From NCBI GenBank assembly GCA_964017195.1, contig OZ024888.1, positions 11,479,701 to 11,543,700 on the forward strand: a stretch of DNA of 64,000 bases. Direction: 5' to 3'. Within the stretch, counting starts at the first letter, position 1, and every line of letters begins with the position of its first letter. The notes beneath the pieces were generated by a model. The model made no database searches. It saw only the letters and a list, made by a program, of their open reading frames with translations, and had not been told where the DNA came from. Origin of the DNA: Siderastrea radians. Its lineage: Eukaryota > Cnidaria > Anthozoa > Scleractinia > Rhizangiidae. The position numbers were made by a program, and so were the translations under genes. Of this stretch, positions 43,901-55,835 are shown one piece after another.

Positions 43901-46664
43901 AAACAACAAGCGACAACGACGGTGCCAAACAATTAGAATTGGAAAGAAAAAAGGCAGAGCTGGAAAATACAAAATATAATCGAGTACCGCACCAAAGGTG
44001 CAATTTTAAGATCGAAATGTAGATGGTACAATGAGGCAGAAAGAAATACAAAGTATTTTCTTAACATGGAAAAAAGGCACTACAAACAGGGAGTACTAAG
44101 TCAGCTAAAAACCAATGATGACGAAACAGTAAATTCAGACAAAGAAATCCTAAATCAGCGGGAATCCTTTTACAAAACTTTATACAGCTCTCAAATGAAT
44201 ATCAACGACACTTACGGTGATGACATGTTTTTTGATAAGAATAATACCAAGATTCTGAACCCAGATGAGCAAATGTCATGCGAAGGCCTGCTGACCAAAG
44301 CTGAATGTTTACAAGCATTAAAAAATACAGAAGCAAATAAAACACCTGGCTCAGACGGAATACCTTCCGAATTTTATAAAGTTTTCTGGAACGATTTGTC
44401 GGACCTCCTTGTTAATTCGATTAACTTTGCATATCAGACGGGTCAATTTTCGGTAACCCAGAGACATGGAATTATTAAATTAATTCCAAAAAAGGATACA
44501 GTACCTTACTTTATTAAGAACTGGAGACTTATAACCCTTTTAAACTGTGACTACAAAATTGCGACCAAAGCTATCGCGAACAGACTGAAAAACGTACTGC
44601 CGAACCTTATAGATAACGATCAAACTGGATTCCTTAAAGATAGGTTTATCGGGGAGAATATCAGACTCATCGATAGCGTAATCCACTATACAACGGCCAA
44701 CAAAGTCCCCGGACTTTTACTTTTCCTCGATTTTGAGAAAGCTTTTGATACAGTAGAGTGGCCTTTCATTCAAAAAACATTTAGATATTACAATTTTGGA
44801 CAATCATTAATTAATTGGATTAAACTGTGCTACCACAACACAGAAAGCTGTATTCTTAATAACGGATGGGCCAGCGACTGGTTCAAGGTAGAAAGAGGAG
44901 TGAGGCAGGACTGCCCACTTTCTCCCTATCTTTTTATTCTCTGTGTCGAGGTTCTAGCAGATGCGATAAGGAAAAACCAAAATGTGAAAGGCATTTTTGT
45001 GAATGGAAATGAAATAAAAATTAGTCAGTATGCGGATGACACCACTTTAATACTAGATGGTTCCTTGGAATCCCTTATCGCTTCTCTGCATATGCTGGAT
45101 AACTTTCAACTGTTATCTGGCCTTAAATTAAATAACAAGAAAACGGAAGCCCTCTGGATTGGTGCTAATGCCGGAAAAGAAGAAAAATTGTGCCCGGAAA
45201 AAGACCTAAAGTGGGTGAAAGGAAAGGCCAAAGCCCTTGGAGTATGGTTTTCGACTAATCCTGACCTAACCGCAGAGCTGAACTACAACGAAAAATTAAC
45301 AAAATTAAAAAATACCCTTAGCAGCTGGGAGTTTCGTCGACTTACCCTTTCCGGCAAAATTACTGTTTTAAAAAGTTTAATCGCGTCCCAACTGGTATAC
45401 ATTTTACCCCCCCCCCCCTCCTCACAACTAATCACCGTGTCTTGAAGGAAATCAATAGCCTCTTCAATGATTTTTTATGGAACGGCAAAGGCGACAAAAT
45501 CAAGGGGGAAGTAATGACAAATGACTGTGCAAAAGGCGGTTTAAACATGATTGACATTGAATCCTTTAATAAAGGATTAAAAACTACCTGGGTCAAAAAA
45601 TATATTGATGTTAACAATCACGGGAAATGGAAACTCTTTTTTGATTTAGAACTTAGGAATTACTGAGGAAGAGCTTTTTTCAGCGGCAATCTCAGAAAAA
45701 GCGACTTGTTAAAGCATTTCAAATTATCCCATTCCTTTATCGTGGAGATCGCAAATATCTGGTCTGAAATAACTTTCGAGAATAATGTTAAGTCTACAGA
45801 CCATTTTGGCACAACTCTCTTTTACGGATCAATAACAAACCAATCTTCTACGAAGCATGGCTTCAAAAAGGGATTAACAAGGTTTCGCGTTTGATGAAAG
45901 ATTCAGATGCGTTCCTATCCTTTCATGAATTCAAAGAGCGCTATGACGTCATCGAAACAAATTATCTTGCTTTTTACGGGTTGTTACCTGCCTTAAAAAC
46001 CCTGCGAAATAAAATTAGAGGGCCCGTACGCAACAATACAAATACACAATACGAAAGCTTTTATATGAAATTCATGAAAGCAAATAAACCAAGTAAGCAA
46101 TCTTATAAAAAATTAATTAGTTTCAAACAAAAGTGTCCAACCAATAGTCAAGAAAAGTGGGCCGTGGATTGCGCCTCTGAAGCTCGCGAACCAATAGATT
46201 GGGAAGCGGCATACCAGTTATCTTTCCAGTGTACAAAATCTACAAAACTTATTATATTTCAATTCAAACTTCTGCATAGACGATTGGCGACCAATGATTT
46301 TCTTAAAAAAGTAGGAATAAAAGATTCTGATCTCTGTATATTCTGCAAAACGGAGAAGGAAAGCTTGATCCATCTTTTCTGCTCTTGTAGTGTCGTCTCT
46401 ACCTTCTGGCAAAACTTCAAGGATTTTCTTGTAAACCAAAATCTCGCACTCAGGACATACAACTTCTCTTTAAATATAGTTTTAGGCTTAAAGACAGACA
46501 CATCAAAGAATAAACAAAAACTAAACTTTCATTTTCTTGTGGCGAGATACTATATTTGGTCCTGTAGGACACGCAACCTGTCGCCTGAAATAAAACATTT
46601 CTCTGTCTTTCTGGCATGTCACAATAGCCTCAAAAGTGGAGCAGTGTCCGAAAATAAACTCTAG
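40935..46664 (+). pseudogene. LINE ORF2: endonuclease, reverse transcriptase, C-terminal domain (broken)
   Basis: Endonuclease motifs: SLNVRGL, FLQEVH, MYAPNN and GGDFN (40935-41500), completed after the foldback insertion by RLDFFLVS and TDHSMIDISI (43499-43635). Reverse transcriptase motifs lie at 44066-45445: NWRLITLLNCDYKIATKAIA, LFLDFEKAFDTVEW, GVRQDCPLSPYLF and the catalytic YADDT. The C-terminal part at 45442-46664 includes HRRLATNDFL and a CIFCKTEKESLIHLFCSC zinc knuckle. Stops or frameshifts lie near 43635, 44020, the C run at 45406-45418, 45666 and 45893. Reverse transcriptase copies element RNA at a nicked target. The clade (L1 or Tx1) is a judgement from motif style. Confidence 0.92.
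41512..43489. mobile_element. Mutator-like foldback element with minisatellite inverted repeats
   Basis: It interrupts the LINE endonuclease domain and is flanked by a 9-bp direct repeat CCTGGCGCC (41503-41511 and 43490-43498). Ends are GGGTGTCTGTAAAACCCGGA and its mirror, each followed by an array of GGAACACCCC units (41535-41690 and 43310-43465). The arms stay inverted-complementary to about 41830 and from about 43140 (GAAGACCTCCGAAGATT and mirror). Nine-bp duplications and long terminal repeats are typical of Mutator-like elements. No transposase was recognised in the 1.3 kb centre. It is younger than the LINE. Confidence 0.85.
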
Positions 46665-47123
46665 AAAGCTATGTTAAGACGGAAGGCTAATAATTTATTT
46701 CAGTTGTTTTGAAACCTAAGGGCTAGAACTATGTTTATATGTTATTGTAAGTACTGTATGTAGCGCGTATTATTAGTAGTGTAAAGAATGTAAGCAACTG
46801 TAATGTAATGTAATATAATGTATTGTAAAGAATGTAATTGTACATTAAGTAATGTAACTATCACGTAAGTAATGTAAGTAGTGTAAAGAATGTAAGTAAT
46901 TGTAATGTAATATAATGTATTGTAAAGATTGCAAGTAATTGTACATTAAGTCACGTAGGTAGTGTAAGTAATTGTTCTGTAAGTAGGCTCTCTTTTTTTT
47001 CTGTGTGTTGCATACAAATAAAAAAAAAATGTACTTTGTCTTGATTTACAATGAAAGATGTTTTCAGAAATAAATTACGTAACGTAAAAAAAAAAAAAGA
47101 AAAGAAAAACACAGGCTGATCTG

Positions 47124-48090
47124 TTTGGAGTTCTTACCTGAAAATTTAGGCCGCAGAAAGTTTTAGGAAACAGAATCTTATCCGCCGAATTTCCTAGCTC
47201 TCCGAAAATGCTAGCTGGCCTTATTTTACACTCTAAACGACGTCTTTGTCTCTTCCAAAACAATAGGAAGTAATCAGTCCCCTTGTTACGAACGTCTGAG
47301 GTGATATTTCGCCGAAAACGCTTGTAATTTTTACTGCAATCAAACCCAAATATCTCAGGCAGATTAGGCCTACCGAACAGATAGTCCCCGAAACGAACCG
47401 TTGGGTGCCCCTGATTTATGTGATCTAGGGTTCTCGCCCCGTAAACGATCTACATCTTGCATCTTTTGTTGTTCAAGTAAATGGTTTTGTATGGTTTTTG
47501 GGTTAACTGGTAGCTGCTTAGAACATCATGAATAAGATAACAATAATAAAAAAGGACAAAGAAAAGTCCTGCGGGGAGTTTTAGACATGCTACCTGTTCA
47601 GAACTTTAAATTTAGTCAATAGTGTAGTGTTGTTATCAATGGTTTTTTGTTCAGATTAGGAGCCCAAATCTGAAATGCAGGTTATCCATTTAAACCCTGT
47701 CAAATACGCTGACAAAGGCTAGTTCAAGCCTCAGAATAAAATGTTTGCTTTAATTTTTGATCCCTATGAACTCAGTAAAGCTGAGTTCATCTAAACCTTC
47801 ATCATAATATCGATCATTGTAAGTGATTTTAAACAAACTGCTTGTGTAATGTGTACATTAATAATGAGGGATGTGCAAATGTTATGTTGTGCCCTCGTTC
47901 TCGTCCCAAATAGGAAAATTAGTTAACCCGAGAAAATGAGAAGCTTGTGTTTTTGCAACATGCTTAAGACAGGAGCTTGTATTTAACGCAAGTAAAGTTG
48001 TTGTTGTTGTTCTTGTTAGTGTTGTTTGTGCCGAGTTTGATGCTCTTTCTTGTTTCAATGGGTAATATTGCGCAAATTAATTTAACATAC
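47124..48090. other. Intergenic sequence, nothing recognised
   Basis: AT-rich DNA with a GTTGTT stretch near 47997-48020. No gene, tRNA or clear repeat ends were found. Confidence 0.4.
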
Positions 48091-48094
48091 TTAA

Positions 48095-49376
48095 AGGATC
48101 CTAGTCAGGCACGCCTTTGTTATTGTTTTGATCTGAAATTTGCGATCAAATTACTCGTCGAACGTGACAAAACGTCTCAACAGTTCAACTGGTAAAAATA
48201 TAAATTGTAGCCTGAAGCTGAAATTTCTTCGCCTGTTGTTGATTTTTGTGCCAGTAAAAGGGCTTTCGATTATTTTCAGCGCATTTTGGCGGCTGTTCAA
48301 AAAGCTAGAACTCAAAGAATGTTTGTGTTCGTAAGCCGGCCAGCCTCCCAGTCCACCTACTCAAAAGCAAACTATATTCAGCGAGCGCTCGCGGAATATG
48401 ACTTACAAGCGAATCTAGAATCATAAAGGTTTGGAATCTTGTTTAATTGGGTATTCTTGACTTTCCCATCGCCATAAAACACAAAAGGCGAATGCACGGA
48501 GGGCAGAAATGTTTCCAAAACTCACTCGATCACGCCGCTCTGACCACCGCTCCGCGCATTTAGTTTTAATTGATAGCGCTAGATAAAGCGAGAACATTTC
48601 ACATTCCTTTCAAATAGAGGAAACTCTTTTGTTAATAGCTCTTATTTTCTTTGTTATCGTCGCACAGGATGGATATTCATTTCAATTTTCAAAATACATG
48701 AATTGCCCTGAAAACAAAACGCACTGCAGCTACATTGTAGCTAAGGTGTCGACTGCGGCTAACAGATCTGAAAGTTTCTGTTCGCAACCATTCTTTCTCC
48801 TCCTTTTCTGCAATTCCAGGAATTAGCTTATGGAAAAAATTGAAATGTTGTTCTTAGGCATCGAAGTCTTTGAAGCTTTTGCTTTAGCGTCGCTACCGGC
48901 ACTGCAGAGCGAGTCCCGTCGTCACATTTGGAAGACCAAAACATTTCAGCGCGTGAAGAACGCGCACCGTAATGAAGTAAAATGTCGGCGAATAAGCTTG
49001 TCCAGCCTTTCAATCTATTGGATATCTTTTGCTTCACCAGTGCAATAACCAAGAATATCCCTTGAGTAATGGTTTCTTTCATAAGCTTGACTGATTTGGT
49101 ACTGCCACGCGAAGGAGAGCATAAGCCGCTTAGAGTCCTGGCGTTGTCTCACACATTTCACGAGAAAAATAGCAAACAACACCAAAATAACCGGCCAGAT
49201 GTAACCGCTATTAATTTTTTAAGGCCAAAAAAGTAAATGAAGGCCCAAACTGGCCGTATTGGCGCGGATGTAGCCGGATTTCACTTCACTGTCAAAAAAT
49301 CGTGATTTTAGAGGGCACAGAAAATGGCGGATTTCTCACTCGATGCACGCAAAGCACTGTGGGTGACTAGGATCCT
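48095..49376. mobile_element. TTAA-flanked element, 1.3 kb
   Basis: TTAA at 48091-48094 and 49377-49380. The terminal repeats are AGGATCCTAGTCA and the mirror TGACTAGGATCCT. Short reading frames inside (48629-48826, 48830-49048) resemble nothing known. Non-autonomous. Confidence 0.82.
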
Positions 49377-49818
49377 TTAAAGTACATGATCAAATGTGCA
49401 TTACAAAAATACTATATCTAACCAAAACTAACAAAACATATTATAATTATATTATTATGATGGTGATGATGAGCTCAGAGAGTTTATTAGTAACTAAATT
49501 GTTGCACATAGTTATCGCAAAAATATTAAAGGTCAAATAAACCAAAATTTCGACATTTTTCCTTTCAATCCAATTTACTTGTTATGTGTTGATTTGGTAT
49601 CAAATAAACATATTCTGAAGTTTCAAGTCAATTGGACTTAGGATCGCAGAGATAATGGCACGTGAAAAGTGCTACTTTTTGGCCTTCATAATCGTAGAGT
49701 GGTCGGGAAAGTTGTCGGTAAATTGTCGGAAATAACACTAGTGACGTCACTGTTGGCGAGCTGGAAAATTGCGGGGATTCGAAGTGTGAGGACTTGAGCG
49801 GAAACTCATGGTGTTTTG

Positions 49819-49970
49819 TGCTGCTATGAGGGTAAAGTAAGTAATTTTAAGTTTCCAGAAGATCCAGAACTGCCTCAAGAATGGCTCAAAGAATGAAAGG
49901 AGGATCGTTTCAACCCACAAAACACTGATTCACGTGTCTGTGCAGACCAGTTTACACCACAGGTAACCAA
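49819..49970 (+). pseudogene. THAP-type zinc finger remnant
   Basis: One frame reads CCYEGKVSNFKFPEDPELPQ, then EWLKE, a stop (TGA at 49894), then RFNPQNTDSRVCADQFTPQ. The spacing (Cys pair, FPxDP, Trp-Leu, SRVC-x2-xF) is that of the C2CH THAP DNA-binding domain, with the last His replaced by Gln. The in-frame stop and the lost metal ligand make it inactive. It is the probable N-terminus of the host element's transposase. Confidence 0.7.
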
Positions 49971-50574
49971 AACGATTCGATCGAAAATAATCGGCGGTTT
50001 TCCATGGAAATACCTAAAAATCCAAATAAAGTTTGAAGAACCTTACCTGTTATGTGTTTGCTGTGTTTTTGCCGGTTTTCCGAGCTTGTGGAGGTTGTTT
50101 TGAGCGGTAAGTTACAGCGGTATAAACCACCATGTCCGCCCAAGAATGGAGCAACTTCACACGGGAATTCCAATTACGTGTTCAGCATTTGCACAACGTA
50201 GAAATTTAGAGGTAAGAATTTTGCATTTTGTTCAATATAACTATGACTAGCTTGTATCTTCTGATGGTTGTTAACTCTTTCAGTTAGTTTACTTGAGAAT
50301 TATAAGTCATAGCAGTTACTAAGCATTAACAATAACCTCGGGTTTTTGGCGCATAAATTAGGCTTCAATAATTATAAACAAACGTAAATTTCGAGCTCTG
50401 AATGTTATATTTTTCACACATCGAAATATTTCAGTTTTATCGCTTTCACACAGCGGCTGCAGGCCCTTCTTAAGCCTCTAACAAGCCAACACTCAAGACA
50501 ACCAACAACATAAACCCAGATTTACTAAACTGGCCTAGTTTCTAAGTGTTGTGGCTTTTCACTGGCAAGCAGGT

Positions 50575-51218
50575 CCCAGGGGGGGTACTCCGGATTTCAA
50601 GTGACGGTGGTAATCGAAGGATTTTTTTTTTGGGGGGGGGGTTGAAATTTTCCATTCCGGGATGTTTTTGGGTAGGAAAATTTGGCAAGTATTTTTTTGG
50701 GTGGCTTGATTTAAGTAGAGATTTTTTGGGTATTCAAAACAATCTGAAGAATTGTGGTAGTGCCTGTGTATCCTGGCCGCGTAGTTCTGCGAATATTAAG
50801 TACTGACACCCAGTACTGTTTTGCGGTTGTTTTAATTACATTTAACGATGGGGTCACATTACATTGTATTTGTTTCATAAAACCGGTTATACCATAGTCC
50901 GCAAAGTGTCCCGGGTGTATTTCACAAGGCTTCAATTCATTCAACTGATTTCTCATCCATCGTGTTTATCACCCGGCTTTATCCTCACTGGAATTCCCTT
51001 TTGCTGTAGTGAATTCTTGATATCTTTCGCTTGTGACTTGTGGGTTAATCCTTTCTGGAAATTTTTGAGGCTTGAAAATTCGGCATGGGATTTTGGGGGG
51101 TTAATTTTTGGTCCAGGGAATTTTTGGGTTCCTTGGAGGCCCTAGGGATTTTTTTGGGTTTTGATTTTTGCCCCCATTCAATCATCCCCGTCACTTGAAA
51201 TCCGGAGTACCCCCTGGG
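50575..51218. mobile_element. hAT-like MITE with 8-bp target duplication
   Basis: Flanked by AAGCAGGT (50567-50574 and 51219-51226). Ends are CCCAGGGGGGGTACTCCGGA and the mirror TCCGGAGTACCCCCTGGG, continuing as TTTCAAGTGACGG. Eight-bp duplications fit the hAT superfamily. No transposase; runs of T and G in the left part. Confidence 0.9.
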
Positions 51219-52762
51219 AAGCAGGTGTTCCAGGCTGTTCCATGTTCATGATTTTTAGGGGAGGTAGAAATGACATCATATCAAGACGAACATGCCCCTA
51301 TCAAGTTTATGACAGGTGTATCACTTAATATAATTATGGGTCCACCCTTCGTACAGCTGCTATCTGAGTACTTTCAGGAGGGGGAAATGGCTGACCCATA
51401 AAAGCTGAAGGAATTGATTGTTGTTTGAAACAAAAAAAAAGTTCTTTTGTGGGTGTCGCATATGTTCCTTGTCTCTCCAAGAAGTACTAATACCTCTTGA
51501 AAAGTTGTTCCTGCCAGCATGAATTTCTGACATTATAGTACCTTAAAACCTAAGAAAGTATCAAAACACGCTGACAATGGTCATTTTTAATTCAAACACC
51601 CTAAGTGGTGCCAAAGCATGAATTGTAATCACGGTGACCCCTTCACTACACTATGGGAGCCCCTCCCCTCTCACCTCCTAGGTTAAGTACCACTCTGTCG
51701 TAATTGAAGAAAATACAAAGTTTAGATACATTTCAAAAAGTAGTACAAGTGTCAACCAAATATGATGTTAATATTATCTAGCAAGACTGCCAAGCTGTTA
51801 CTCCACTTTTACTTGGGAAGCTCTCTCTAATCTTTAAAACCAGACAAGATGGAATGGCTATTGGGATTTGTCGTCCCAGCTTCATACGTATCCAGTAAGT
51901 GTATTGCCTATAAGCAACATTACTGTATACATGTTCTGAGAATGAAAGAGGAAACAACAGACTCGTAAAAAAGATACACAGATGAGTAAAAGGTAACTCA
52001 TCAGTAAAGGGATTAAATAAATATGTCAACTACAAAAATAAATCTATATTAAATAAATAAACAGGTAGCTAACCAGTGACAACAGTAGAAAAACAACATT
52101 AACTCGATTTCCCAGTCTTAGAAATAATGAAATCACATTTGATTTGTTTAAGCTAAAATTTGAGAGTTTGTTTTTGCTTTCAACTAACAATAATATTACT
52201 TATATGTTGTACTAGTAGTACAACCGATTGTAAACCCAATACTTGTTAAACCATCAAAGGAGTCATAAAGTGCACAAAGTTGCTAAGAACTTAACAAGGT
52301 ATACTGTTTATGTAATCATGTTCATTCATGTAATAAGGGTTTTTGTAATTGTCATTTCATTATTGTTCCTTGATCTTTTACAACTTTTATGTCACCTTTT
52401 GTAAAATATCTTAGTATTTAGCACACAACCTCATAAGCATTGCAACATCTCATCATGTATTAATGAAGGATCTTTTCTCATGAACACAATTTATAGGTGA
52501 TTCATTTTCGGACCAAAATATGTAATTTTCCCTCCCCACTGGTCCCCTGGTTCCTCCCCTACTCCCAGAGGTTTTTCTTTCTCTTTTCCCAAACAAAATC
52601 CAACCACAAAGCAGCTCTCAGTGTGCCCACTGTCAGAGCAAACATGTAATTTTCCTTACCCATCTTGAGAACCAGATGTGTAATTTTCCCACCCATTTTC
52701 AGAACTGACAAAACATAACTGTCACCCCCGAATCAATTACCATTTTCAGACCTGACTTTTAA

Positions 52763-53273
52763 AGTGCTACTATGATCAAAAAATCACTTTTATTTTTTCT
52801 TCGGATTTCGAAACTATGTTTATTTAACACTCCGTAAGCAAAATTATAAGCCTTAATTTTGAGAAGAAGACCGTTAATTTAAACTGCAATTTTCCGTTTT
52901 AATGGTCCGCCATTATTACACCAGAAAGGATACAATGACATCATTCACACACGAGTTTTAGAATGCAGTGTGTGTGAAAGTGCCTTATTTAGTATGCAGC
53001 ACGGGAGTTTTGAGCTTTCACACTCTCAAACTCGTGTTTTGCATAATTTGTAAGCCGCGTTCACACACTACATTTTACAGCTCTTGCGCGTATGACGTCA
53101 TTGTATCCTTTCTGGTGTAATAATGGCGGACCATTAAACCGGAAAATTGCAGTTTAAATTAACGGTCTTCTTCTCAAAATTAAGGCTTATAATTTCGCTT
53201 GGGGAGTGTTTAACAAACATAGTTTCGAAATCCGAAGAAAAAATAAAAGTGATTTTTTGATCATAGTAGCACT
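52763..53273. mobile_element. TTAA-flanked foldback MITE
   Basis: TTAA at 52759-52762 and 53274-53277; long, nearly perfect arms starting AGTGCTACTATGATCAAAAA. The arms extend about 180 bases each, through AATGGTCCGCCATTATTACA. Nested in the 49530-54479 element. Confidence 0.93.
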
Positions 53274-53991
53274 TTAAGTCAACAACCATTTTCAGACCAA
53301 AAAGGCTTTAAAACCATACTCATTTGGATTGCACCAATCTAGACATGGAGTTTGTTCTCTGCCCCCCCCCCCCAAAAAAAGAGCCCAAAGCAAAATTATG
53401 TTAATATGTACGTACTCCGGCCTTCATTTTCCAAATGCTGATTATAATCTGTCTCAATGACAGCTGGATTTAAAAAAATTCTCTTCATCTGTCTCTAGGA
53501 CATAGCAGGTGGTATCGTATCACAGGATTTGGGAATTGCACGACAGCAAAACACTTTCTCACCCAGCTGGCATTAGTACACAGTTGCCAAAATTTAAATG
53601 CACCTAAATTTTGAGCCAAAGATTGTATACATACAAAACAACAAACAAACACAGTCACTAGTAACACTTTGCGATGTAGACAGATACATTCAATAAGAAC
53701 TGTAACCTGTTTTCGGCTCTGTTCAAAATTTGTGCTGGATTTCCTGCCGCTGTTGCCGCGAGGATGAAAACCGTACTCATACAGCAACCATAATGGATAC
53801 ATGTATAAGAAGCTTTGCTTTACTCTAGTCAGTCTAATCAGTAAGGCATAACAACAAACATCGATTATGATAAGTGTACAAAAGGGCTGCAAAGAACAAC
53901 AAAAATGCCTCAGATAAAGTGGTAACGCATTTATTAACAATTATACGGCGAACTTTTACAGTGTAATGAATAAATAAGCTTAAACGCTCAC

Positions 53992-54141
53992 CATTGAAAC
54001 TTTACCAATTCCGTCGTTTACTTTCGAAGCCATTACTGTCGGTCGAATATCATTTGAGATTTTGCAGTCCGATTCTGTGGCAATTAGCTCAAACTGGTAT
54101 GGCTCTACGTTAAATGCCACAGGTTTGAGTTCCTCGGTCAT
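53992..54141 (-). CDS. Candidate first exon of unknown protein (contains EPYQFE)
   Basis: The minus strand offers ATG at 54141, 50 codons starting MTEELKPVAFNVEPYQFE, and a consensus donor (ATG|GTGAGC) ending at 53992. The composition (no stops, acidic N-terminus, good donor) suggests a real exon once carried by the host transposon. I have seen similar EPYQFE-type openings in cnidarian predicted proteins, but could not name the family. No following exon was found. Confidence 0.35.
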
Positions 54142-54954
54142 TTTCAACGCATAGAAAACGGGTGAAAACAGAGAATTTTCCAAAAAATTACAACAATACT
54201 CTTCAATACTCGCCTTTGCATCTTGAGCTTTCTTTGCTCATCAACAGTGACGTCACAGAATCAGCGGTCGTTCCCATTCCTTCCATTTAAGCGCGCGGTC
54301 ATTTCAGAAACGATTTCGTGAAACCTTCGGATATCTTCGTACTTTTGGCTTTATTACTCCTTTTAAGGTCTCAGGAAGGAAAATTTCGGTCCAGTTTGGC
54401 TTTATAATGATTTCTTTTTGTGTCAAGACGCGTTTAAACGACTAAAGCGGAATTAACAAAATTTGGGTTTATTTGACCTTTAAAGGGACTATGTCAGCTA
54501 TTTTTAGTAACTCTTTGAAAAGCCACATATGCATCAATAGAAAGCTACAAAACTAGTGGTTTCCACTGGAAAGTGAAGTGCTGCGGGTAAAGGGCATGCA
54601 GAGGAACAGTGGTTTAACGGCCAAAAGTGAATTTTCTTTTATAAACCTAGAACACAAAAGTCTTGGTCGTTGGTAAACGAGTGACGGTCAAGTACCCGTG
54701 ACGGACACCAGTGACGTGACACATACGTGACACATACGTGACGAGTACGTGTTTCCCCAAAATCTTGGAAGAATGGAGAAGAATTAAGTACAACAATTAT
54801 TTTTACGCAAATATTTTACTCAGATAACAACTGCTTTGCTTAAAAAAGCGTTTACTCAGATAACAACTGCAATACTTAAAAAACGAATCGCGTTTAATCC
54901 TCGCTTTATCGTGTAAAAGTTTACCAAGGCCATTCCTTGATCAAAATTAGACAA

Positions 54955-55835
54955 TATATAAATTTAGCCAAGCCTAAAAGTGGAGCCCTCCCTTTTTGTT
55001 TTTGTTTTTTGTTTTGTTTTGTCTTTTTTTCCCATCTGGAACTCAGAATTTTTTCTGAGTTTCCTCTCTCTCCACACATCATTCTACTTTCATTTTTTTT
55101 TGTTTTTTTTTTTTTTTTTTGCTGGCAGTTATAAACTTGTGAAAATACTTCCATTCAAGTCGTTAAATTAAAAAAAAAAAGAAAAGAAAAAAAAAAGAAG
55201 AATTTCCTACCCTCGCCGAGAGCCGAACCCGGGTCATCGGCGTGAGATGCCGGAAATAGGTCCACTAGGCCATGAGCACTTACTGTCATTTTAAAAGTTA
55301 ATTTTAGTACTTATTTCTTTCTTCGTGACAAGTTGTACATCAGCATGAAAATGCTGGTGTTTTTCCTGGCAAAATGTGTTCGGAACGCCGTAAAAACCAT
55401 GGCTGTGGACAGAAAAGACCAAAAAGCACTAGCTCTGCTATATTTGGCGTCGAAACCACTGCGAAAAGCTGCGAACTCAAGCGGTGTGCCGACCGAGTTC
55501 GATTCTTTTGAACTTTTTTTCCCACTAACAAATTTGTTTTTGACTTTTGTTGTCTTTGCTTGTTTTGCTACAACGCAGGTCAACATGCGATTTCGCGCCA
55601 AAAACACACGGGATTCAGCACAGGGTTATATCCAGTGTATGAAGTGTATTAGTAACCCTATGTTGCGGACGGACGGACGTACGGATGTACGGATGTACGG
55701 ATGTACGGATGTACGGACGTACGGACGGACGGTCATGTGACCATTACGTCACTACCAAAATTTCTTGGCTTGATAGGTTACCAAATTTCCTTAGCAATGG
55801 AGCTCCGCTGACGCGCTAGCGCGCTGGCTCCGCTA
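54955..55835. mobile_element. Tandem element, copy 1, with tRNA-like segment
   Basis: Starts TATAAATTTAGCCAAGCC and ends GAGCTCCGCTGACGCGCTAG followed by CGCGCTGGCTCCGCT. The minus strand at about 55208-55275 resembles tRNA-Glu (A-box-like TGGCCTAGTGG, CTCACGCC anticodon region, B box GGGTTCGGCTC). A GGACGTACGGAT minisatellite lies at 55663-55733. The frame at 55333-55740 spans the element but resembles no protein. The terminal GC-rich hairpin and head-to-tail copies recall Helitron-like elements, but that is unproven. Confidence 0.65.

Larger units (their letters stand above)
39829..47108 (+). mobile_element. L1/Tx1-like LINE, 5'-truncated, with 15-bp target-site duplication
   Basis: A direct repeat ACACAGGCTGATCTG flanks the element (39814-39828 and 47109-47123). 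It holds the end of ORF1, a broken ORF2 with endonuclease, reverse transcriptase and C-terminal zinc-knuckle region, a GTAATGTAA-rich tail (about 46735-46990) and two A tracts (47019-47029 and about 47085-47108). Net length after removing the later insertion at 41512-43489 is about 5.3 kb. Stops and frameshifts make it non-autonomous. The intact target duplication shows that it arrived by one truncated insertion. Confidence 0.92.
49530..54479. mobile_element. Kolobok-like TTAA element with THAP remnant and nested insertions
   Basis: TTAA at 49526-49529 and 54480-54483; terminal repeats AGGTCAAATAAACC.AAATTT and mirror. It contains a decayed THAP-type zinc-finger sequence near the left end. 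Kolobok transposons are known for TTAA targets and THAP-bearing proteins, so the assignment follows from both features. Two smaller elements are nested inside (50575-51218 and 52763-53273). No intact transposase core was recognised. Confidence 0.72.

Noticed and set aside
55205..55278. tRNA-Glu gene on the minus strand
   Set aside because: Similar to tRNA-Glu but repeated with the same flanks at 56018-56085 inside a mobile element; treated as a tRNA-derived part.
55333..55740. 135-codon frame
   Set aside because: Spans a repeated element and ends in its minisatellite; the frame is altered in the second copy. Such frames are often predicted as genes but have no supported function.
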